A stretch of DNA of 64,000 nucleotides. It comes from Phenylobacterium sp. NIBR 498073. GTDB lineage: Bacteria; Pseudomonadota; Alphaproteobacteria; Caulobacterales; Caulobacteraceae. How positions within the stretch are numbered: the first letter of the stretch is position 1; every line of letters begins with the position of its first letter. The notes beneath the pieces were generated by a model. It searched no databases. It saw nothing but the letters and a program-made list of their open reading frames with translations, and had not been told where the DNA came from. A program made the position numbers and the translations under genes. The stretch lies in NCBI RefSeq assembly GCF_027286305.1, contig NZ_CP114599.1, positions 1,488,001 through 1,552,000 on the forward strand. Reading direction: 5' to 3'. Below are positions 7,726-14,201 of this stretch, one piece after another.

Positions 7726-8331
7726 TCAGGCCGGGAGGCGGGCCAGCTCGGCGCGGCTGTCGGCCACCGCCTGCTCGCGGGCCTCGGGGCCGTAGCCGAT
7801 CTTCTCGGCGCGGATGAAGGTCACGTCGGTCAGGCCGACGAAGCCGAGCAGCTGGCGCAGGTAGGGTTCCTGGAAGTCCAGGGCCTGGCCCGGGCCCTCG
7901 CTGTAGAGGCCGCCGCGGCTCTCGACGACGATCACCTTCTTGCCGGTCAGCAGGCCCTCAGGGCCGGCTTCGGAGTAGCGGAAGGTCTCGCCGGCCCGCA
8001 GCACGTGGTCGAACCACGAGCGCAGGGTGGTCGGGACGCTGAAGTTGTACATCGGCGCGCCGATGACGATCACGTCGGCGGCGCGCAGCTCGGCGATCAG
8101 CTTGTCGCTGAGGGCGCGGGCTTCGTGCTCGGCCGGGGTCGAGGGCTGGGCGCGGACGCCGGCCACCGTCGAGGGCAGCAGGTGCGGGATCGGGTCGGCC
8201 GCCAGATCGCGGAACACCAGCTGGGCGGCGGGATCGCGGGCGGTCAGCTCGGCGACGGCGTCGGCGACCAGCAGGCGCGAGATCGAGGCTTGGCCGCTGA
8301 CGCTGCTGTTAAGAACGAGAATGTTGGTCAA
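7726..8331 (-). CDS. azoR: FMN-dependent NADH-azoreductase
   Basis: The 201-residue flavodoxin-like protein has AzoR hallmarks: ILVLNSSVSGQASISRLL for the FMN phosphate loop, PMYNFSVPTTLRSWFDHV, and RAGETFRYSEAGPEGLLTGK. AzoR reduces quinones and azo compounds with NADH in the cytoplasm, mainly protecting against electrophilic quinones. A TTG at 8331 is chosen because GGAGG precedes it by six bases; a TTG four codons upstream lacks such a site. It is divergent from a LysR gene with a long dyad between them, a usual arrangement for LysR-controlled azoreductases. Confidence 0.88.
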   Translation of the reverse strand: MTNILVLNSSVSGQASISRLLVADAVAELTARDPAAQLVFRDLAADPIPHLLPSTVAGVRAQPSTPAEHEARALSDKLIAELRAADVIVIGAPMYNFSVPTTLRSWFDHVLRAGETFRYSEAGPEGLLTGKKVIVVESRGGLYSEGPGQALDFQEPYLRQLLGFVGLTDVTFIRAEKIGYGPEAREQAVADSRAELARLPA

Positions 8332-8380
8332 GGCGCCCTCCAAGGCGTGAGTGAATTCGACGTCGACAGAGGTGAGCCCT

Positions 8381-8431
8381 TGATCGATGCAACAGTAGAC
8401 CGATATTTCGCACTAGATTGTTGCATGATCA
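8381..8431. promoter_or_regulatory. Large inverted repeat in the azoR/LysR intergenic region
   Basis: ATGCAACA at 8387-8394 is mirrored by TGTTGCAT at 8419-8426, and the outer words TGATC (8381-8385) and GATCA (8427-8431) extend the match, with one unpaired base on the left. The 24-bp spacer separates the two arms by about three helical turns. It lies just upstream of both divergent starts and is the best candidate LysR regulator binding site. Confidence 0.6.
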
Positions 8432-8441
8432 GGAACGCCAA

Positions 8442-9371
8442 ATGCTTGACCTCGAAGACATTCAGGCCTTCGCCGAGGTGGCGGAGGCGCAGAGCTTCGG
8501 CCGCGCCGGACAGCGGCTGGGGTTGTCGAAATCCATGGTCAGCCGGCGGGTGGCGCGGCTGGAGGCCGAGCTCGGCGCCCAGCTGCTGAGCCGGACGACG
8601 CGCGGGGTCTCGGTCACCGAGGCGGGGCTGGAGTTCAAGGAGCGGGCCGACCGGGTGCTGGCCGAGCTGGAGGCCGCGCGCGACGACCTGGCCCAGCGCG
8701 GCGAGGAGATCGTGGGCAGCTTGCGGCTGTCGGCGCCGCTGTCGTTCGGCATGACCCACCTGTCGGCGGTGCTGGCCGAGCTGGCCGTGCGCCACCCGAA
8801 GCTGCAGGTCGAGGTGTCCTACAGCGACCGTTACGTCGACCTGATTGGCGAGCGCTATGACGCGGCCGTGCGGATCGGGGTGCTGGAGGATTCCAGCCTG
8901 GTGGCGCGCAAGATCGCGCCGATCCGGGCTGCGGCGATCGCCAGTCCGGCGTTCCTGGAGGCGCACGGCGTCCCGACCCGGCCCGAGGACCTCGACCACC
9001 TGCCGGCGGTGATGAGCGGCTCGGAGGTCTGGCGCTTCCAGGACGGCAAGCGGACGATCACCGTGCGGCCCGAAGGGCGGTTCAAGGCCGACAATGGTCC
9101 GGCGATCCTGGCCGCGGCGGCGGCCGGGCTGGGGGTGGCGATGCTGCCGACCTTCCTGGTGGGGCCGTCGATCGACAAGGGCGAGGTGCTGCCGCTGCTG
9201 CTCGACTTCCCGGCGCCGCCGCTGGGGCTCTACGTGGTGCGCCCACCGCCGGCCGCGCATATGCCGGCCAAGGTGCGGGCGCTGACCGACCTGATGCTGG
9301 AGAAATTCGGCGGCGAGCCCTTCTGGGACGCCTGCTACGCGCGGCGGGCGGCGGCGGGGCTCCCGGCCTAG
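8442..9371 (+). CDS. LysR family transcriptional regulator
   Basis: The 309-residue protein has an N-terminal winged helix (MLDLEDIQAFAEVAEAQSF, then LGLSKSMVSRRVARLE) and a LysR effector domain from about residue 90, including RLSAPLSFGMTHL and GLGVAMLPTFL. The ATG at 8442 is taken as start because it gives the usual LysR N terminus and has AGGAA upstream. It is divergent from azoR, so it probably controls that gene in response to quinones or related electrophiles, and itself. The stop is followed at once by the terminator of the convergent receptor gene. Confidence 0.9.
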   Translation: MLDLEDIQAFAEVAEAQSFGRAGQRLGLSKSMVSRRVARLEAELGAQLLSRTTRGVSVTEAGLEFKERADRVLAELEAARDDLAQRGEEIVGSLRLSAPLSFGMTHLSAVLAELAVRHPKLQVEVSYSDRYVDLIGERYDAAVRIGVLEDSSLVARKIAPIRAAAIASPAFLEAHGVPTRPEDLDHLPAVMSGSEVWRFQDGKRTITVRPEGRFKADNGPAILAAAAAGLGVAMLPTFLVGPSIDKGEVLPLLLDFPAPPLGLYVVRPPPAAHMPAKVRALTDLMLEKFGGEPFWDACYARRAAAGLPA

Positions 9372-9375
9372 GCCC

Positions 9376-9408
9376 AAAAAAATAGGGCGGCTCCCTTAGG
9401 AGCCGCCC
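9376..9408 (-). terminator. Rho-independent terminator of the TonB receptor gene
   Basis: The stem GGGCGGCTCC/GGAGCCGCCC has a four-base CTTA loop. On the minus strand it is followed by TATTTTTTT, so it terminates leftward transcription of the TonB-dependent receptor gene, which ends 29 bp away. Confidence 0.9.
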
Positions 9409-9436
9409 CAGTCAGCGTTCTCGAGGGGGAAGACCT

Positions 9437-12307
9437 CTAGAACTTCTTGGTGACGCCCAGCTTGTAGTACCGGCCCAGCGGGTTCGCCGTGAACGGGTCG
9501 TAGCTGAGGTCAAGACGGGCGAACGGCGGCTCTTCGTCCAGCACGTTGATGACCGAGGCCGTCAGGGTCGTGTCCCAGGGCAGGAACACGCGATAGGCTA
9601 GGTCGTGCGTGATGAAAGCGTCGATCTTGCGGCCGTTCTGGTTGGTCGCGAAGGTCGAGGAGCCGCCACGGGTGTCGACCATGTTGTCGACGTAGCGGAC
9701 GGTCCAGCGCAGGTTGTGATCGCCGCGGTTGTATTCGGCGAAGGCGCTGCCCTTCCACTGCGGCTGCGAGCCGTAGCCGAGGTAGTCCATGGTGCCGACG
9801 TAGTCGGTTTCCTTGGCGGTGACGATGCCCTCGATCGTGTTCTGAGCGACCACGTATTCGATGACGTAGGTGACGTCGGCGCCGAAGTTCATGTCGCCGC
9901 CGAAGACGTCGCGAGCCGTATAGTTGGCCGAGAAGTCAACGCCGCTGGTCTTCACGTCCGGACCGTTCACGAAGTAGTGGCGGACCCGGTTGATGTTCGC
10001 GGCTGAGCAGGCGCCGTTGAACGAGATGCGGTTCTGCAGCGCGGCGAAGGTCGGGTTGCCGCAGTTGTTCGCGCCAGCTGCGCCGTTCGGGAAGATCGCG
10101 TTGACGATCTGCGAACCGCTTTCCGAGCGGATCGGGCCTTCGAAGTCGAACGACCAGTAGTCGACCGAAGCGCGGAAGTCGCCGAAGTCGAACAAGGCGC
10201 CGAGGTTCAGCGTCTTGGCCTTTTCCGGCTCCAGGTTCGGGTTGCCCCACAGGTCATAGGCGCGATAGCCGCCGGCCGCCGTGGTGTACGACAGGTTGGT
10301 CGTCGCGGTCGGTGCGATCTGGGTCTGCGGCGGGGCGCGGAAGGTCGAGCCGGCCGAGACGCGGAACGCCAGCCAGTCCGTGGCCTGCCACTTCAGAGCG
10401 ACCTTCGGGTTGGTGGTCGCGCCGATGTTGCCGCCGTAGTCCTCGTAGCGGATCGCCAACGTACCGGTCAGGCTGTCGGTGAACGGCATCTGGGCTTCGA
10501 CGAAGGCCGCGCCGACCGAGTAGTCGAGGTCGTAGTCGGCCAGGGCGCCGAAGAAGCTGAACGGACCGTTCTGAGCCACGCAGGTCGCACCCGGGTTCAC
10601 CGACGAGTCGGCGCAGGGGCTGACGGCGATGTTGGTGTCGTCGTTGTTCTGACGCTCCACGCCGCTCCAGCGGTACTGAGCGCCGGCGGCCCAGGCCAGC
10701 GGACCGGCGCCGAAGTCGACGCTGCCCACTTCGCCGTTGAACACCAGGTCGGCGGTGAACATGCGCGAGCGCTGCTTGTAGCCGTACTCGCCGAAGATGT
10801 AGTCGAGCACTTCGCGGCTGTTGGCCGTGGAGGCGACGTAGCCCGGGTTGGTGCGGCCGTCGATGACGTTGGATTCAACGCCGGTCGAGAACGGGTTGAA
10901 CCACAGGCAGCCGTTCGCGCCCGCGGTCGTGCCTTGGCAGTTGGCGCCGCCGAAGCCCATCATCGCGCGCTGCAGCTTGCCGACCAGGATGTCGGACGTC
11001 GCCACGTCGGAGTTGGAGTCCATGTAGGTGACGGCCGCGTCCCAGCCGATGCCGCCGGCGAAGTCGAACTCGCCGTTCAGGCCGGCCGACAGGCGGTAGG
11101 TCTCGAAGTAACGGCGATCGTGCTTGGCGCCGCCGCCGAACAGATCGTTGCCGCCGACGCCGATCGGACGCCAGGCGATCGAGGTGAAGAGGCCGTTGGC
11201 CGCCGCCGCCGCCTGGGCCGGGGTCATCTGGCCGAGCATGGCCTGCAGGCCGGGGTTGCTCACCGGGATGAAGAAGCCGTTGCCCTGAACCTTCCCGGTC
11301 AGCGCCGAGGTCGGGAAGTTGTTCGGCGGGTACGACGGCGAGGAGTGTTCCTGGGGCACGTCGTGCGCCGCATACAGCACTTCGGCGTGGAACTTGGTCT
11401 TCTCGGTGAGGTCGAAGTTGATCTCGCCGTACAGCTGCCAGTGCTCTTCTTCCTCAATCAGGTTGTTGAAGCCGATGAACTGGAATTGGCAGCCGGGACC
11501 GGTGATGGTCGCGCAGCCCGGATCTTGCAGCGCGCTGGTATAGGTGACGCCGCCGTTGCTGCTGGTCAGGTAGGTGCCGGGGTTGCCGAAGCTCGACCAG
11601 CCGCCTTGCGGGTTTTCGGCGAGCGAACGCATCGCGAAGTCACGCTCGGTGACCGGCAGCGGGGTGCGCTTGCGGTAACCGGCGGTCAGCAGGATGTCGG
11701 CGTTCTCGCCTTGCCAGCCGTAGGCGGCGCTCAGGGTGTAGTCGCCATCGGTTCCGTCGATGTACGAGTAGTTGCCCGAGACTTCGAGGCCGTTGAGGTT
11801 CTTGCGGGTGATGAAGTTCACCACGCCGGCGACGGCATCGGAGCCGTAGGTCGCGGCCGCGCCGTCCTTCAGCACTTCCACGCGGCCGATGGCGGCCGTC
11901 GGGATCATGTTGGTGTCGACGTAGATCGCGCCCGGCGAGATCGACATGCGGCGGCCGTTCATCAGCACCAGCGTGCGCTCGGCGCCGAGGCCGCGCAGGT
12001 TGACGTTGCCCACGCCGGTCGATTGGGCGGCGGCGTACTGGTTGGCTTCGCCGAGGACGCCGGACACCGCCGGGATCGACTTCAGCAGGTCGACCGTGGT
12101 CGGCGAGCCCTGCTTCTGCATTTCATCCTGACCGATCACGTTGACCGGCAGAGCCGCGTTTTCGGGCGAGCCGGCGATGAACGAGCCGGTGACCACGACT
12201 TCCTCGACCGCGGTGGTGTCGTCTTGCGCGCTGGCAGGGCCGGCGAGCCCAAGGACCGCCAGGAGCGCCAGGGAGGAGGCTCCTGCGAGGTACCTAGAAT
12301 GCAACAT
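9437..12307 (-). CDS. TonB-dependent receptor
   Basis: The 956-residue protein has a signal peptide ending GPASAQ, a TonB-box-like EEVVVTG just after it, a plug domain (about residues 50-165, with LLKSIPAVSG, GVGNVNLRGLGAERTLVLMN and ATYGSDAVAGVVNFITRK) and a long barrel ending YYKLGVTKKF with terminal Phe. Such receptors import iron complexes, oligosaccharides or other large nutrients across the outer membrane using energy from TonB. The subfamily with GAERTLVLMNGRRM is very common in Caulobacterales and sphingomonads, and its ligands are mostly unknown. The upstream region is unusually palindrome-rich, so expression should be tightly regulated. Confidence 0.93.
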   Translation of the reverse strand: MLHSRYLAGASSLALLAVLGLAGPASAQDDTTAVEEVVVTGSFIAGSPENAALPVNVIGQDEMQKQGSPTTVDLLKSIPAVSGVLGEANQYAAAQSTGVGNVNLRGLGAERTLVLMNGRRMSISPGAIYVDTNMIPTAAIGRVEVLKDGAAATYGSDAVAGVVNFITRKNLNGLEVSGNYSYIDGTDGDYTLSAAYGWQGENADILLTAGYRKRTPLPVTERDFAMRSLAENPQGGWSSFGNPGTYLTSSNGGVTYTSALQDPGCATITGPGCQFQFIGFNNLIEEEEHWQLYGEINFDLTEKTKFHAEVLYAAHDVPQEHSSPSYPPNNFPTSALTGKVQGNGFFIPVSNPGLQAMLGQMTPAQAAAAANGLFTSIAWRPIGVGGNDLFGGGAKHDRRYFETYRLSAGLNGEFDFAGGIGWDAAVTYMDSNSDVATSDILVGKLQRAMMGFGGANCQGTTAGANGCLWFNPFSTGVESNVIDGRTNPGYVASTANSREVLDYIFGEYGYKQRSRMFTADLVFNGEVGSVDFGAGPLAWAAGAQYRWSGVERQNNDDTNIAVSPCADSSVNPGATCVAQNGPFSFFGALADYDLDYSVGAAFVEAQMPFTDSLTGTLAIRYEDYGGNIGATTNPKVALKWQATDWLAFRVSAGSTFRAPPQTQIAPTATTNLSYTTAAGGYRAYDLWGNPNLEPEKAKTLNLGALFDFGDFRASVDYWSFDFEGPIRSESGSQIVNAIFPNGAAGANNCGNPTFAALQNRISFNGACSAANINRVRHYFVNGPDVKTSGVDFSANYTARDVFGGDMNFGADVTYVIEYVVAQNTIEGIVTAKETDYVGTMDYLGYGSQPQWKGSAFAEYNRGDHNLRWTVRYVDNMVDTRGGSSTFATNQNGRKIDAFITHDLAYRVFLPWDTTLTASVINVLDEEPPFARLDLSYDPFTANPLGRYYKLGVTKKF

Positions 12308-12320
12308 ACGTTTCCCCTAA

Positions 12321-12349
12321 TATAACGGCGTTATACGTCAAATTGACGT
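12321..12349. promoter_or_regulatory. Two abutting 15-bp palindromes upstream of the TonB receptor
   Basis: TATAACGGCGTTATA (12321-12335) has seven-base arms around a central G. It shares its last base with ACGTCAAATTGACGT (12335-12349), seven-base arms around a central A. They lie 14-42 bp upstream of the receptor ATG, so a bound repressor would block the leader or promoter. The protein that binds is not identifiable from this window. Confidence 0.6.
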
Positions 12350-12413
12350 CTTAACGTGGCGCAGGAGAAAGCGGCCAAGGCTCGGAAGTGCAAGTCTCTT
12401 TTCCGTCACGGAA

Positions 12414-12456
12414 AGAATAACGCCGCTTTTGCGACGTAATAGAATGGCGTTATTCT
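12414..12456. promoter_or_regulatory. 11-bp inverted repeat sharing the AACGCC/GGCGTT core
   Basis: AGAATAACGCC (12414-12424) is mirrored exactly by GGCGTTATTCT (12446-12456) with a 21-bp spacer. The arms contain TAACGCC-type words related to the TATAACGGCGTTATA palindrome 80-120 bp nearer to the receptor gene, so a single regulator may use several half sites. Confidence 0.55.
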
Positions 12457-12706
12457 AAAAGTGGCGTTCGAATTTTCGGTGTAAACGCAAAATCGTACCG
12501 GCCGTTCGAATTTGACGGCAATTTTTCCATAAAAATCAGTCGCGAATTTTGAAATTGCCGTCAATTTTGCCGCGCTGCTCAGAAATGTCGCTTCCGAGCC
12601 ACAGGTGGCGCGGATTCGAATTCGAGTCATCGGTATGTGAGGTCGCGGCTTAATGGAAACGCCGTTTGTTTGATTTTCGTCAAACGGTGTGGGGCGCGGC
12701 GGCGCG

Positions 12707-13390
12707 TCAGTTTGAGGGGGTGGTAGGCGTTTTGAGCAGGTCGAGGATCGAGGTGAGGTAGGCCTCAGCGTTGGCCCGGGCCGCGGGCACCCCGCTGACG
12801 CCCGAGGCCTCCAACCGGTCGAAGCCGCCGCCCACCGCGAACAGGGTGCGGAAGGCTTCCTTCTCGATCAGCGGGATTGGCAGAATCTCGATCTCGCTGG
12901 TGCGCAGCTGGGCCACGACGTCCTTCAGCGAGCGCGGACGCAGGGCGGCCGGCACGCGGGTCAGCAGGCAGCGGTGGGGCAGAGGCCGTCCAGCCCGCCG
13001 GCCGAACTGGGTGACCATCTCGGCGGCCTTGATCGCCTGGATCGCCTCGAGCTGCGAAGCGGCCAGAGGGGTGACCACGAGGTCGAGGCGCATGGTCGTG
13101 AAGGCCATCGCCCCGCGGATCGAACCCTCGGTGTCGAGGATCAGCCAGTCGGGCTGCTTGCGCTGGGCCTCGCGCAGGGCGTCGCGCATATCTTCCATGG
13201 TCGGGGCGGGGTGGATGCTGACCTTGTCGGGCCGGCCGGGCAGCGAGGCCCAATGCACCAGCGGCTTGTTGGGATCGGAATCGATCATCGCCACGCGTTG
13301 CCCGCGCTCGACGAGGCCAAGGGCAAGCAGCAGCGCCGCGGTGGTCTTCCCCGCGCCCCCCTTCGGATTGACAAAGGCGACTGTCGGCAA
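12707..13390 (-). CDS. ParA/VirC1-like ATPase, orphan
   Basis: The protein opens LPTVAFVNPKGGAGKTTAAL, a deviant Walker A box (KGGAGKTT), followed by MIDSDPNKPLVHWASLPGRP and LILDTEGS for the Walker B region, as in ParA/VirC1-type partition ATPases. A TTG at 13390 gives a 227-residue protein that starts just before the P-loop, as usual for the family. An ATG at 13525 would add 45 atypical residues and sits inside a palindromic repeat, so it is less likely. No ParB gene or parS-like array lies nearby. Its cargo is unknown; chromosomal orphan ParAs can position protein complexes. Confidence 0.8.
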   Translation of the reverse strand: MPTVAFVNPKGGAGKTTAALLLALGLVERGQRVAMIDSDPNKPLVHWASLPGRPDKVSIHPAPTMEDMRDALREAQRKQPDWLILDTEGSIRGAMAFTTMRLDLVVTPLAASQLEAIQAIKAAEMVTQFGRRAGRPLPHRCLLTRVPAALRPRSLKDVVAQLRTSEIEILPIPLIEKEAFRTLFAVGGGFDRLEASGVSGVPAARANAEAYLTSILDLLKTPTTPSN

Positions 13391-13520
13391 GCCGATCTCT
13401 CTGCTGAGGCGCCCCCCGTCGGGACCCAGGCGTAAACCATAACGGTCTGCGACCGGACTATCGAGCGGGTATGCGGCGCTACTTTGTCCTAGGAGCGGGG
13501 GAAGCGCCCTGAACCCCGGT

Positions 13521-13573
13521 GTCATTCCGGTTTGCGGAGGCTCGGTCTTCGGCTGCGCCGAAACCGGGATGAC
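13521..13573. repeat. REP-like palindromic intergenic repeat
   Basis: GTCATTCCGGTTT (13521-13533) faces AAACCGGGATGAC (13561-13573) with a single mismatch, enclosing a 27-base GC-rich segment that itself can fold (CGGTCTTCGGCTGCGCCG region). It lies between the ParA-like gene and the upstream secreted-protein gene and looks like a dispersed extragenic palindrome. Confidence 0.55.
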
Positions 13574-13583
13574 GGTTGTGGAG

Positions 13584-14180
13584 CTAGCTCGTCGGGGCCT
13601 CGGCGGGCGGCGGGGCGTCTGGGGCGGCGGCGGCTTCCAGGCCGGCGGTCGGGTCGAAGGCGGCGCCGAGCAGCTTGGCGTTCTTCTCCAGGCGTTCGGC
13701 GGTCGGGCCGCAGCGCACGGGCAGCGACCAGCTCATCCACTCCTGGGCGAGGCGGGCCTTGGTCAGGTTCGGGGCGCCGGCCCAGACCGCTTGGCCCTTC
13801 TTGATCGCCGCCGCGCCGATCGGTCCGAGCGGCCGGATGCTGGCCTTCTCGGCCGCTTCGATGGCGCGCTCGAACGCCTTCAGGTCCTTGCGGCTCTGCT
13901 TCTGCATGTCGGCGTAGACCTTGAGGTCCTCGGCCAGCGGGCGGTTCGGCGGCCGGTAGGTGCTCTCGATGCGGGTGACCTCGGGCATCACCTGGTCGTG
14001 CAGATCGAGGTAGCCGCTCAGCGCCCCGTGGCACCACGAGACCAGCCCGTAGTCGTCTTGCGGCGCGCCGACCGGCCAGGGCAGCTCCTCGACGCCGGCC
14101 GGCGTCGCGGGCGTGGCGGCGGCCGGCTCGGCGGCCTGGTCGACGGCCAGAAGGGCGAGAGCGATGAGTAGCGCTGGCAT
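13584..14180 (-). CDS. Secreted hypothetical protein
   Basis: The 198-residue protein has a short hydrophobic N terminus (MPALLIALALLAVDQA) that looks like a signal peptide, then an Ala/Pro-rich linker and a helical middle part (YLDLHDQVMPEVTRIESTYR and MQKQSRKDLKAFERAIEAAE). It ends in an Ala/Pro-rich tail. Two cysteines, in VSWCHGA and VRCGPT, could form a disulfide in the periplasm. I do not recognise a family. It lies upstream of the ParA-like gene on the same strand, separated by a palindromic repeat, and close to the 3' end of the oxoprolinase gene. Confidence 0.7.
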   Translation of the reverse strand: MPALLIALALLAVDQAAEPAAATPATPAGVEELPWPVGAPQDDYGLVSWCHGALSGYLDLHDQVMPEVTRIESTYRPPNRPLAEDLKVYADMQKQSRKDLKAFERAIEAAEKASIRPLGPIGAAAIKKGQAVWAGAPNLTKARLAQEWMSWSLPVRCGPTAERLEKNAKLLGAAFDPTAGLEAAAAPDAPPPAEAPTS

Positions 14181-14201
14181 GGAACCTCGTTGAAGACTGG
14201 A

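Larger units (their letters stand above)
12308..12706. other. AT-rich 399-bp leader region of the TonB receptor
   Basis: No convincing gene lies here. The region is markedly AT-richer than its neighbours and carries four inverted repeats: the two abutting palindromes and the 11-bp repeat listed separately, and a 13-bp perfect pair TTGACGGCAATTT (12512-12524) / AAATTGCCGTCAA (12552-12564) with a 27-base loop. A hairpin CCGTTTG/CAAACGG at 12662-12687 near the end of the ParA-like gene may act as its terminator. Confidence 0.6.

Noticed and set aside
12406..12630. Short minus-strand frame in the TonB receptor leader
   Set aside because: No ribosome site, no recognisable motif, and it is made of the inverted repeats.
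13391..13525. N-terminal extension of the ParA-like protein from the ATG at 13525
   Set aside because: The added residues are unlike the family, and the start codon lies in a palindromic repeat.
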